Source of the DNA: SIG565 sp045651765
GTDB taxonomy: Bacteria > Bacillota > Clostridia > Oscillospirales > Acutalibacteraceae
DNA: 64,000 nucleotides
Direction: 5' to 3'
Assembly (NCBI GenBank): GCA_045651765.1
Contig: JAZRSY010000024.1
Span: 124,001-188,000 of the forward strand
This document shows positions 8,260 to 16,419 of the stretch, piece after piece. Position 1 is the stretch's first letter. Each line of letters starts with the position of its first letter. Made by a program: the position numbers and the translations under genes. A model generated the notes under the pieces. It was not told the origin of the DNA. It was given only the letters and a program-made list of their open reading frames with translations, and made no database searches.

Positions 8260-9083
8260 ACAAAAAGAGATTTGGCAGCCGTTTAGTTGCTGCACCGTAT
8301 TATGTTTGGGCGGCCATTTTTATAATTGTGCCGTTATTTATGATGATTTACTATACAATCACCGATGTTAACGGTGTATTTACGCTCGCTAATATTATGC
8401 AATTAGGCAGGTTTAAAAAGGCTTTTGGACTTTCAATTTTATATGCCTTAATCTCAACAGTTATTACCTTTATAATTGCTTACCCTCTTGCCTATTTTAT
8501 GACCAAAATTAAAATTAGCTCACAGCGTTTAATATTATTGCTTGTTGTTTTCCCAATGTGGATGAACTTCCTTATTCGTACATATTCTTGGATAACAATT
8601 TTGGCAAACACCGGTATTATAAATACTTTTTTAGGAAAATTAGGTTTAGGCCCCTTGCAGTTAATTAACACACCCGGCGCCGTTATTTTAGGTATGGTAT
8701 ACGACTTTTTACCTTATATGGTTTTACCAATTTATACCGTACTGTCTAAAATTGATAAATCTATGTTAGAAGCAGCCGACGATTTAGGTTGTAATTCTTT
8801 ACAAAAACTGCGCAGAGTTATATTCCCGCTTTCGTTACCGGGCGTTGCATCAGGCATTACAATGGTGTTTGTGCCATCAGTCAGCACCTTTTACATAACC
8901 CAAAAATTAGGCGGCAATAAAACCATGTTCGTTGGTGATGCCATTGAATATCTGTTTAATTTGGGACCCGATTTTTATAATGTTGCCTCTGCAATTTCTT
9001 TAGTGCTCATGGTGCTGATTTTATTATGTATGGCCGTTATGAACCGCTTTTCCGAAGGCAATGAGGAGGGCGTTTTAATATGA
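8256..9083 (+). CDS. potB: Polyamine ABC transporter permease PotB
   Basis: This 275-residue permease has about six membrane helices. The cytoplasmic EAA loop is EAADDLGCNSLQKLRRVIFP, near residues 172-191, which docks on PotA. The start is TTG inside the potA stop region (overlap 4 bp), with GAGGA just upstream. The gene ends overlapping potC. Confidence 0.93.
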   Translation: MNKKRFGSRLVAAPYYVWAAIFIIVPLFMMIYYTITDVNGVFTLANIMQLGRFKKAFGLSILYALISTVITFIIAYPLAYFMTKIKISSQRLILLLVVFPMWMNFLIRTYSWITILANTGIINTFLGKLGLGPLQLINTPGAVILGMVYDFLPYMVLPIYTVLSKIDKSMLEAADDLGCNSLQKLRRVIFPLSLPGVASGITMVFVPSVSTFYITQKLGGNKTMFVGDAIEYLFNLGPDFYNVASAISLVLMVLILLCMAVMNRFSEGNEEGVLI

Positions 9084-9883
9084 AAATGTTTTCAAAAATT
9101 TACATTGCGCTTATCCTTTTGTTTTTATATGCCCCTATTGCAGTTATGGTTTTATTTTCCTTTAATTCTTCGGGCAGTGTGTGGGTATTTGAAAGTTTTT
9201 CTCTTGATTGGTATAAAGAGTTATTATTTAACTCCTCAATGCTAAATGCCTTAAAACACACAATAATAATTGCTGTGTTATCGGCAATCATTTCTACCGT
9301 AGTTGGCACTGCTGCTTCGGTTGGAATTTTGGCTTTAAGAAAAAAAGTTACCAAAAGTTTAGTAATGTCGGCCACTAATATTCCGCTTATGAATGCTGAT
9401 ATTGTTACCGGTATTTCGTTAATGCTTTTGTTTGTATTTTTTGGCAAATTATTAGGATTACACGAATCTTTAGGTTTTATAACCGTTTTAGTTGCTCACA
9501 TAACCTTTAATTTACCCTATGTTATTTTATCAGTTATGCCAAAACTAAAACAAACCGATTCAAGTTTGTCTGAAGCCGCTTTAGACCTTGGTTGCACCCC
9601 TTTACAAGCATTTTTTAAGGCAGTTTTACCCTCAATTTCATCGGGTATTTTTAGCGGTTTTATAATGGCGTTTACCCTTTCCCTTGACGATTTTGTTATA
9701 AGTTATTTTACCTGCGGCCATTACCAAACACTCCCTATTGTTATTTACAATATGACCAAAAAAACCGTTACGCCCGACGCTTACGCACTTTCCACCATAA
9801 TTTTTGTTGTAATTTTTGTACTTTTAATATTATATAATACCGTACAAAATAAAAGCTCCGTTAAGGAGGCCACAAAAATATGA
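9080..9883 (+). CDS. potC: Polyamine ABC transporter permease PotC
   Basis: This 267-residue second permease subunit has six predicted helices and an EAA loop (EAALDLGCTPLQAFFKAVLP, near residue 167). The ATG overlaps the potB stop (ATGA), with GAGGAGGG upstream. It ends overlapping potD by 4 bp, so the transporter subunits are made from one tightly coupled mRNA. Confidence 0.93.
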   Translation: MKMFSKIYIALILLFLYAPIAVMVLFSFNSSGSVWVFESFSLDWYKELLFNSSMLNALKHTIIIAVLSAIISTVVGTAASVGILALRKKVTKSLVMSATNIPLMNADIVTGISLMLLFVFFGKLLGLHESLGFITVLVAHITFNLPYVILSVMPKLKQTDSSLSEAALDLGCTPLQAFFKAVLPSISSGIFSGFIMAFTLSLDDFVISYFTCGHYQTLPIVIYNMTKKTVTPDAYALSTIIFVVIFVLLILYNTVQNKSSVKEATKI

Positions 9884-10980
9884 AAAAATTATTATCCGTT
9901 TTATTAATTGTTATAATTATTACTTGTTTGTTTAGCGGCTGCGGTTATGAATATTTTGAGTTAGACCTTAAGGGTGATTATACTAATAATATTGAAAACA
10001 AGGTTTTAAATGTTTATAACTGGGGCGAATATATTTCCGATGGCAGCGAAGGCAGCCTTGACACTATCAAAGAGTTTGAAAAAGCCACCGGCATTACAGT
10101 TAATTACTCTACATTCGACAGCAATGAAACTATGTATTCTCAACTTAAAAACGGCGGCGTTTCTTATGATATTATAATTCCATCCGACTATATGATAGAA
10201 CGCCTTAAAAATGAAAATATGCTTAAAAAATTAGATTTTTCATATCTTACTAACTATAATTTAATAGATGAAAAATATAAAGGCATTTTTTACGATGAAT
10301 TAAACGAATATACCGTTCCTTACAGTGTTGGTTTGGTTGGTTTAATTTATAATACCGACATTGTTACTGAAGAGTTAGATAGTTGGTCGGCCATGTGGGA
10401 TGAAAAATACAGGAACAATATATTAATGTTTAACAACCCCCGCGACGCCTTTGCAATTGCTCAATTTATGTTAGGTCAAGACATCAACTCTTTAAACAAA
10501 TCCGATTGGGATAAATCTAAAGAACTATTAATTAAACAAAAACCTCTTTTACAGTCATATGTAATGGATGAAGTTTATGGTAAAATGGAAACCGGCGAAG
10601 CCGCAATTGCCCCCTATTATGCCGGCGATTATTTAACCATGTATGAAACAAATGAATCTTTGGCTTTTTGTTACCCAAAAGAAGGAACTAATATTTTCGT
10701 AGATGCTATTTGCATACCGGAATCTGCTAAAAATTACGAAGCAGCAATGCTCTTTATTAATTTTTTATTAGAACCCGACATTGCATTAGCCAACGCTGAA
10801 TATATTGGTTATGCTTCGCCAAACACAGCAGTTGTTAATAATCCCGAATATTATTACTACCAAAACGAAATTTTATATCCTTCCGACATTGATTTACCTA
10901 AAACTCAATATTTTACCGATATTAACAACGATATAAGGCTTTATTACGAAAACCTTTGGATAGATGTTAAACTTCATTAA
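9880..10980 (+). CDS. potD: Polyamine-binding lipoprotein PotD
   Basis: This 366-residue solute-binding protein captures spermidine or putrescine outside the membrane. The N-terminus is a lipoprotein signal (about 18 hydrophobic residues then LFSGC, lipid anchor Cys near residue 21). Family landmarks include VYNWGEYIS, VNYSTFDSNETMYS, YDIIIPSDYM and YTVPYSVGLVGLIYN. The exact polyamine cannot be read from sequence. The ribosome site AAGGAGG lies at the end of potC. Confidence 0.93.
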   Translation: MKKLLSVLLIVIIITCLFSGCGYEYFELDLKGDYTNNIENKVLNVYNWGEYISDGSEGSLDTIKEFEKATGITVNYSTFDSNETMYSQLKNGGVSYDIIIPSDYMIERLKNENMLKKLDFSYLTNYNLIDEKYKGIFYDELNEYTVPYSVGLVGLIYNTDIVTEELDSWSAMWDEKYRNNILMFNNPRDAFAIAQFMLGQDINSLNKSDWDKSKELLIKQKPLLQSYVMDEVYGKMETGEAAIAPYYAGDYLTMYETNESLAFCYPKEGTNIFVDAICIPESAKNYEAAMLFINFLLEPDIALANAEYIGYASPNTAVVNNPEYYYYQNEILYPSDIDLPKTQYFTDINNDIRLYYENLWIDVKLH

Positions 10981-10985
10981 ACAAA

Positions 10986-11016
10986 AAAGCAGCAGTGAAA
11001 ACTGCTGCTTTAACAT
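10986..11016 (+). terminator. Terminator after potD
   Basis: The hairpin AAAGCAGCAGT-GAAA-ACTGCTGCTTT (11-bp stem, 10986-11011) is followed by an imperfect T-rich stretch (TTTAACATTTTT). The interrupted tract may allow some read-through into the next small gene. Confidence 0.75.
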
Positions 11017-11055
11017 TTTTATTCATAATTTCATAAAATAATATGAGGTGGAATT

Positions 11056-11319
11056 ATGTATAACCAAAATAACAATAAAAATAATGTAATAAAACCTGTT
11101 GAAAAAATTGCACAAAATTTAATACCAAACTATTTAAAAAAACATATTGGCAGAAAAATTTTAATTGAGTATGACACCCAAAACAACATAAAAGAAATTT
11201 ATGGGCAGTTAATTAGTGTTGGAGATGACTATATTGTTATAAAACTGCCAACCGAAAAGTTAAGCACTGCTCTTTTTAAAAACAATTATATTAAAAAAAT
11301 CATAATGCAATTTGATTAA
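11056..11319 (+). CDS. Small hypothetical protein, Sm/GerQ-like beta-barrel suspected
   Basis: I do not recognise this 87-residue protein. It has a polar Asn/Lys-rich start, a helix-like segment (KIAQNLIPNYLKKHIGRK) and then a beta-rich half. The pattern KILIEYDTQN, IYGQLISVGDDYIVIKL and NYIKKIIMQFD suggests a small five-stranded barrel of the Sm or GerQ kind. That is inference only. The start ATG has AGGTGG upstream and the gene stands alone between potD and xerD, so it may be transcribed by read-through from pot or from an unseen promoter. Confidence 0.7.
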   Translation: MYNQNNNKNNVIKPVEKIAQNLIPNYLKKHIGRKILIEYDTQNNIKEIYGQLISVGDDYIVIKLPTEKLSTALFKNNYIKKIIMQFD

Positions 11320-11320
11320 A

Positions 11321-11356
11321 AAAAGGCTTGAGGATTTTAAAAATCTTCAAGCCTTT
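11321..11356. terminator. Bidirectional terminator between convergent genes
   Basis: AAAAGGCTTGAGGATTTT pairs with AAAATCTTCAAGCCTTT. A-rich and T-rich flanks allow use from both sides: the small plus-strand gene and the minus-strand xerD, whose stop codon lies within it. Confidence 0.8.
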
Positions 11357-12242
11357 ATCTTGCCATTGGGTGAAATTTTTTGTAAGCAGAAACATATTTA
11401 TTCTTCATAATTTGGGCATAAACCTGAGTGGAAGAAATATCGGCGTGGCCTAACATTTCTTTAATGTCGGTAAGTTGTGCGCCATTTTCTAACAAATGTG
11501 CCGCAAAAGAATGCCTTAATGTGTGTGGTGTGATATCTTTTTTAATTTTTGCAGAAGTGGCATATTGTTTAATAATTTTCCAAAAGCCTTGGCGGGTCAT
11601 AGGTTGTCCACTCATATTAGTAAATAAAAACTCAATATCGGTGTTAGTAACCATAACACTTCTAACATTGTTTAAATATTTAGAAATACTTTTAACAGCC
11701 TCGGGGTAAATTGGAATAATTCGTTCATTTTTGGCCGAATGCATATGTAATAAACCAATGTTTAAATTAATATCTGAAACTTTTAAAGAAATTAGCTCAG
11801 AAACTTTAATTCCGGTTGCATATAAAAGTTCCAACATTGCTTTGTCGCGGCAACTTTTAAAATCGTTGCCATCGGGTTGGTTAAGTAACTTAAGCACTTC
11901 TTTATTAGTTAATATTTCGGGCAATTTTTTGGTAGTATGGTTGCTTGAAATATTTTTCATGGGGTTATTATCAATAATTCCTATACTATTTAAAAATTTA
12001 AAATAACACCTTAAAGAAGCGTATGTTCTGGCAATGCTGGATTCGCTTTGACCCGAACTTAACATATATGCAGAATATTTTTTAATAAAATCGGGGTTAA
12101 TGTTTGAAATATTTTTAAGAGTAGTTATATTGCAATAATTAATGAACTTTTCAATATCGCGGTTGTAAGACTCAACGGTATTTGCCGATGATTTTTTTTC
12201 ATTTATTAGGTAGTTTTTAAACTCATTAACAAAACCGTTCAT
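11355..12242 (-). CDS. xerD: XerD-like tyrosine recombinase with Lys at the first catalytic Arg
   Basis: This is a tyrosine recombinase of about 295 residues with an N-terminal SAM-like core-binding domain (about 1-90) and a catalytic domain (about 105-290). The HxxR box (HTLRHSFAAHLLENGA), the second His (LGHADISSTQ) and the nucleophile Tyr (QVYAQI) are present. The first catalytic Arg, normally in ATGLRVSEL, is Lys here: ATGIKVSEL, codon AAA at 11807-11805. I chose the ATG at 12242 (AAAGGATG upstream) over an in-frame start at 12266. It follows spoIIM with a 15-bp overlap in coordinates. It could be the XerD partner in dimer resolution or a sporulation-linked paralogue. Confidence 0.8.
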   Translation of the reverse strand: MNGFVNEFKNYLINEKKSSANTVESYNRDIEKFINYCNITTLKNISNINPDFIKKYSAYMLSSGQSESSIARTYASLRCYFKFLNSIGIIDNNPMKNISSNHTTKKLPEILTNKEVLKLLNQPDGNDFKSCRDKAMLELLYATGIKVSELISLKVSDINLNIGLLHMHSAKNERIIPIYPEAVKSISKYLNNVRSVMVTNTDIEFLFTNMSGQPMTRQGFWKIIKQYATSAKIKKDITPHTLRHSFAAHLLENGAQLTDIKEMLGHADISSTQVYAQIMKNKYVSAYKKFHPMAR

Positions 12243-12255
12243 TCTTTCACATCCT

Positions 12256-12885
12256 TTAAATATCAAAAAATTTTATAAACGAAACCGACATAACGGCATC
12301 TATCATTGCTGCAAAAATAAATAATACAAAAATTAATAAAAATTTTTTACAATAATTTTGAAAAAAATTATATAAATTAACCACCTGACCGCCAGGCATA
12401 GATATTCTTGCTAATAAAAGTGAAAAATTAAAGGCATTTCTGCCTAAAACGAATAAAGCAATAGCACAAAATAGCATTGTTGGAATTAATAATAATGAAT
12501 TAAAAGCAATGCCCTTAAGCATATAATTCATATATAAAAACCCGGAAAATATGCCATATTTAAAACCAAAAAAGCAAATTACAAGCGGTGTTAAGGCAAT
12601 ACCTATAAAAGATGTTCCGCACAAAAAAACAATTAATGCGAACGGTAAAATATCTAAAATAGATATTAAAAAAACCTTAAAAATTTTATTATTTTGCCTA
12701 ACAGTTTTAAAAACATTAAATTCTTCTAAGGCAATGCCTTGTATCGTTGTGTTTTTTGCTACCCAAAAGGTTCCTAAAGTTAAACCAATTATAAAGACAA
12801 TAGCAAAAATTATTACTAAATAATTGCCCTTTACAGAATTTAAAAATTTAGAATTCCTTAAATTTATCACGGTTGTTCTTTTCAT
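12256..12885 (-). CDS. spoIIM: Stage II sporulation protein M-like membrane protein
   Basis: This protein of about 209 residues has five hydrophobic helices and fits the SpoIIM (DUF95) family, which works with SpoIID and SpoIIP in septal peptidoglycan breakdown during engulfment. The conserved central stretch (LKGIAFNSLLLIPTMLF, then NAFNFS) supports this. The start is ATG 12885, which has GGAGGAACAAG directly upstream; an in-frame start at 12942 has no ribosome site. It is adjacent to a xerD-like gene, as in many spore formers. Confidence 0.8.
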   Translation of the reverse strand: MKRTTVINLRNSKFLNSVKGNYLVIIFAIVFIIGLTLGTFWVAKNTTIQGIALEEFNVFKTVRQNNKIFKVFLISILDILPFALIVFLCGTSFIGIALTPLVICFFGFKYGIFSGFLYMNYMLKGIAFNSLLLIPTMLFCAIALFVLGRNAFNFSLLLARISMPGGQVVNLYNFFQNYCKKFLLIFVLFIFAAMIDAVMSVSFIKFFDI

Positions 12886-13012
12886 ATCTTGTTCCTCCAA
12901 TAAAATATATGAATTTAAGGGACAAGATATTACTAAATACAAGATTTAGAATTAAAAAATTTTTATATTCAATATATGGTATAAAAACGAGTATTATGTA
13001 ACCTTAAAGCAA

Positions 13013-13071
13013 AAATAAAAAACCACACATTAGTGCGATTTTAAATAAAAATTCGAAAAAAAACTTGCTAT
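13013..13071 (-). ncRNA. Candidate short RNA or attenuated leader upstream of spoIIM
   Basis: On the minus strand a strong promoter (13105-13078) is followed after about 30 bases by a hairpin AAAATCGCAC-TAAT-GTGTGGTTTT (13042-13019, with G-T pairs) and a T-rich tract. No ORF lies between. This would give a transcript of about 55-60 bases, or act as an attenuator in a spoIIM leader of nearly 190 bases. The 12886-13266 gap otherwise holds AT-rich sequence, the repeats listed separately and the fabG promoter. Confidence 0.45.
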
Positions 13072-13077
13072 AGCTAT

Positions 13078-13105
13078 ATTATACACGATTTTAAAATTAT
13101 GTCAA
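13078..13105 (-). promoter_or_regulatory. Minus-strand promoter between spoIIM and fabG
   Basis: Read on the minus strand: TTGACA (13105-13100), a 16-bp spacer, TATAAT (13083-13078). Both boxes are perfect consensus. It points towards spoIIM, but a terminator-like hairpin follows within about 60 bases. Confidence 0.75.
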
Positions 13106-13130
13106 CCATAATATTTTTTGTTTTAAAATG

Positions 13131-13189
13131 TTATGTAAACTTATTATGTAAACCATACAATATATTGTAACCCTCCCTTTATGTAAACC
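13131..13189. repeat. Three TTATGTAAAC repeats and a 14-bp palindrome
   Basis: TTATGTAAAC occurs at 13131, 13144 and 13179 in the same orientation, and a related TTATGTAACC lies at 12994. Between the second and third copies is the perfect palindrome TACAATATATTGTA (13156-13169). The cluster sits between the divergent promoters of the short RNA/spoIIM side and fabG, so it is a plausible regulator-binding region. The regulator is unknown. Confidence 0.5.
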
Positions 13190-13207
13190 TACAATTAGTA
13201 ATTCTGA

Positions 13208-13236
13208 TTGAAAAATTTATTAAATTATGTTATAAT
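13208..13236 (+). promoter_or_regulatory. Promoter of the fabG-like gene
   Basis: TTGAAA (13208-13213), a 17-bp spacer and TATAAT (13231-13236), about 30 bases before the start codon with AAAGGATG as ribosome site. Confidence 0.8.
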
Positions 13237-13266
13237 TTTTTTATAATAAATAAAGGATGATAAATT

Positions 13267-14007
13267 ATGAATTCTAAAAACACAGTTGTTATAACCGGCG
13301 CCTCAAAAGGTATTGGCGCACACATGGCAATATATTTTGCTGAAAAAGGTTATAATGTTGTTATTAACTACAATATGTCAGCAGAGTCTGCCCTACTGCT
13401 TAAGAATTCTTTGGCGCAAAATGGATGCTCTGTAATGGCGCAAAAGGCTAATGTTGCAAATAAATTAGAGGCTGATTTATTAATTAAAGAAACTTTATAT
13501 AAATTTGGCTCGGTGGATATTTTAATAAATAACGCAGGAATATCTTCACAAAAATTGTTTACAGATATTTCTGAAAACGAATGGAATAATATGATAAATG
13601 TTAATTTAACAGGTGTATTTAATTGTACACAGGCAGTACTTCCGACCATGATAAATAACAAATTTGGCCGTATAATTAATATTTCTTCGGCTTGGGGTGT
13701 TACGGGTGCTTCGTGCGAGGTGCATTATTCTGCTGCAAAAGCCGGTGTAATAGGCCTTACAAAAGCCCTTGCTAAAGAGGTTGGCCCCAGCGGTATTACG
13801 GTAAATTGTATTGCCCCCGGCATAATTGATACACAAATGAATTCGCATTTGACCACCGATGAACTCGAAGATTTTACCAATTCCCTACCCATTCAAAGAA
13901 TTGGAAACACAATCGAAATCGTAAAGACTGCTGAGTTTTTAGCATCAGACTTTGCAGGATATATTACAGGCCAAACAATTTGTGTTGATGGCGGTTTAAC
14001 CATATAA
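13267..14007 (+). CDS. fabG: SDR-family 3-oxoacyl-ACP reductase-like protein (FabG type)
   Basis: This 246-residue classical short-chain dehydrogenase has the cofactor motif TGASKGIG (residues 10-17), NNAG near 90, the catalytic Ser region (INISSAWG), YSAAK and a C-terminal GQTICVDGG typical of FabG. The reaction would be NADPH-dependent reduction of 3-oxoacyl-ACP. The gene is monocistronic and not in a fab cluster, so a different carbonyl substrate is possible. Confidence 0.8.
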   Translation: MNSKNTVVITGASKGIGAHMAIYFAEKGYNVVINYNMSAESALLLKNSLAQNGCSVMAQKANVANKLEADLLIKETLYKFGSVDILINNAGISSQKLFTDISENEWNNMINVNLTGVFNCTQAVLPTMINNKFGRIINISSAWGVTGASCEVHYSAAKAGVIGLTKALAKEVGPSGITVNCIAPGIIDTQMNSHLTTDELEDFTNSLPIQRIGNTIEIVKTAEFLASDFAGYITGQTICVDGGLTI

Positions 14008-14036
14008 AAAAGGCGGCTTTAAGCCGCCTTTATTTT
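14006..14036. terminator. Bidirectional terminator between fabG and mutS2
   Basis: AAAGGCGGCTTTAAGCCGCCTTT forms a GC-rich stem with A-rich and T-rich flanks, serving both convergent genes; the mutS2 stop codon overlaps its edge. Confidence 0.8.
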
Positions 14037-16411
14037 ATTTCTGCAATGGTAACTCCGTTTTCGCCTTCTCCAAAAAGGCCTAACCTAAAGGTTTTGATAT
14101 ATTTATTAGTTTTTAAATATTTATGAACAGCAGCTCTTAAAACACCGGTACCTTTACCATGTATAATTGTAAAACTGCCAATATTACACATTATTGCATT
14201 GTTTATAAATCTATCCAATTCAATAATGGCTTCGTCGCTTGCCATTCCCCTTAAGTCGAGTTCAGTTGTGGCAGAACGCTCTAATTTTGAAGGCACCGTT
14301 AATGTCTTGCCTTTTTGATTTTTTTGCGGTGTATTATTTAACAGCATTAAATTCTCAAAGCTTACCCACATTTTAAGGTTTCCCGCAGCAATTAAGGCTT
14401 TTTTGTTTTTTAAAGACACTTCTTCCACTGTGCCGTTTTTAGAAATATCAATAATTTTAACATTATCGCCTACAACTAATTCGCGTGGCAACACATAATT
14501 TCCTTTTAAATTTTTACTAACGGGATTAGCATCATCGTGCATGGCATTAATGGTATTTTTAACAATACTTTTTGCAAATTTATATTTATCGGACGCATTT
14601 TGTGAAGTGAATTGTTTTTTAATCTCCTCTAATTCATTAAGCATATTATCCGATTTTTGTTTTGTGTTATCTATAATGCGCATGGCATCGTATTTTGCTT
14701 TTTCTAAAACTGCATCGTAATTTTTTTGCGCATTATTTAATTTTAATTCCAGTTCTTGCTTTTCTTTAAGCAGGGCTGTTTTAATTTCTTCAATTTCCAG
14801 GCCTTTTTTTGCAGTTTTAATTCTTTCTTTTTCTAAGGCTTCAATAATACTTTCAAATTTAACATCTCTTTTATTAATAAAACCCTGAGCATCTTTAATA
14901 ATTTGGTTATTAAGCCCCAATTTTTCAGAAATTGCAAATGCATTAGACCTGCCCGGAACACCAATATTTAACCTATATGTAGGCTTTAAATGTTCAATAT
15001 CGAATTCACAACTCGCATTTTCTACACCGTCAGTTTCAAGGGCATAGGTTTTAAGTTCGGCATAATGGGTGGTAGCAACCGTTTTGCAGGTTTTATTGGC
15101 CAAATAAATTAAAATAGATTTAGCCAGCGCAGCACCTTCTATTGGGTCGGTGCCCGAGCCTAATTCATCAATTAAAACAAGGCTATCAGGGGTTGCTGAG
15201 TTAATAATTGAAATAATATTAACCATATGTGAAGAAAAGGTAGAAAGTGATTGTTCAATGCTTTGCTCATCGCCAATGTCTACCAAAATTTTGTCGAAAA
15301 CAGCAATTTCGGTGCCACTGTCGGCCGGAACCATTAAACCACACATTGCCATTAAGGTTAATAAGCCAATTGTTTTTAATGTTACGGTTTTACCGCCTGT
15401 GTTGGGGCCTGTAATAATTAAGCTATTATAGGTTTTGCCAAGGGTTAAACTAATGGGAACAACTGTTTTGGGGTTAAGCAGTGGGTGGCGTGCTTTATTT
15501 AGCACTACCCTGCCGTTTGTATTAATATTAGGCAAAACAGCATTCATTTTATATGCTAAGGATGCTTTTCCGAAAATTAAAGCCAATTTAACAATTAAGT
15601 TATAAGAGTTAATTATACTGTCAGCAAAACTTGCAGCTTTAAGTGATAAATCGGTTAAAATTCTTTCAATTTCTTCGCGTTCTTTGGCCATTAAAACCCT
15701 AATATCATTATTAATTTCTACAACGGCCATTGGTTCTACAAACAAGGTAGCCCCCGAAGCCGATGTATCGTGTACAATGCCCGGTAAATTTGCCCTGTGT
15801 TCGCTTTTAACAGGAACAACAAATCTACCATCGCGTTGGGTTATAATGCTTTCTTGCAAAAATTTAGACTGGTTTCCGTGCACAATTTTATCTAACTTTT
15901 CCCTGATGTTATTAGAGGCAACTGTAATTTTACGCCTAATGTTAAATAATTCGGGCGAAGCATTATCATTAATAGATTCGTCATTATTAATACAAGAAAA
16001 TACAGTGTCTTCAAAAAACTTGTTGGGTATTAAATTATTAAAATAACCATCTAAACAGGTTTTTTCATTTATTTTAACATTTTCACGCCAAACCTTAATG
16101 CGTCTAATAACCCTTAAGGTTTCGGCAATTCTTAAAAGTTCCATTGGATTTAAAACTGCGCCCAAAACAGCTCGTTTAAGTGGTTCAACGCAGTTGCCCG
16201 AAACCAAAAAAGAAGGCATTACGCTAATGCCCAACATTTTATAAGCAGCATAGGTTTGTTCCAAACTTTTAATAACATTATTTTGGTTAAAATTAGGCTT
16301 TAAGGTTTTAGCAAGATTTGCGGCATCGGCAAGCGAAATTTCGTTTGCCAACATATCTAAAACTTTATCTAATTCTAATGTAGAATAATATTTTTGAAAA
16401 TTCTTTGTCAT
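14030..16411 (-). CDS. mutS2: Endonuclease MutS2 / ribosome-collision factor
   Basis: This 793-residue protein has the full MutS2 layout: an N-terminal lever/clamp region, an ABC-type ATPase with Walker A GPNTGGKTVTLK (about residue 335) and Walker B LVLIDELGSGTDP, a long coiled coil (about 520-620), a KOW-like segment and a C-terminal Smr domain with LDLRGM and HGKGTGVLRAAV (about 715-793). MutS2 suppresses homologous recombination; in Bacillus it also splits collided ribosomes. It follows recO by 8 bp in one minus-strand run. Confidence 0.95.
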   Translation of the reverse strand: MTKNFQKYYSTLELDKVLDMLANEISLADAANLAKTLKPNFNQNNVIKSLEQTYAAYKMLGISVMPSFLVSGNCVEPLKRAVLGAVLNPMELLRIAETLRVIRRIKVWRENVKINEKTCLDGYFNNLIPNKFFEDTVFSCINNDESINDNASPELFNIRRKITVASNNIREKLDKIVHGNQSKFLQESIITQRDGRFVVPVKSEHRANLPGIVHDTSASGATLFVEPMAVVEINNDIRVLMAKEREEIERILTDLSLKAASFADSIINSYNLIVKLALIFGKASLAYKMNAVLPNINTNGRVVLNKARHPLLNPKTVVPISLTLGKTYNSLIITGPNTGGKTVTLKTIGLLTLMAMCGLMVPADSGTEIAVFDKILVDIGDEQSIEQSLSTFSSHMVNIISIINSATPDSLVLIDELGSGTDPIEGAALAKSILIYLANKTCKTVATTHYAELKTYALETDGVENASCEFDIEHLKPTYRLNIGVPGRSNAFAISEKLGLNNQIIKDAQGFINKRDVKFESIIEALEKERIKTAKKGLEIEEIKTALLKEKQELELKLNNAQKNYDAVLEKAKYDAMRIIDNTKQKSDNMLNELEEIKKQFTSQNASDKYKFAKSIVKNTINAMHDDANPVSKNLKGNYVLPRELVVGDNVKIIDISKNGTVEEVSLKNKKALIAAGNLKMWVSFENLMLLNNTPQKNQKGKTLTVPSKLERSATTELDLRGMASDEAIIELDRFINNAIMCNIGSFTIIHGKGTGVLRAAVHKYLKTNKYIKTFRLGLFGEGENGVTIAEIK

Positions 16412-16419
16412 AATTTCTC

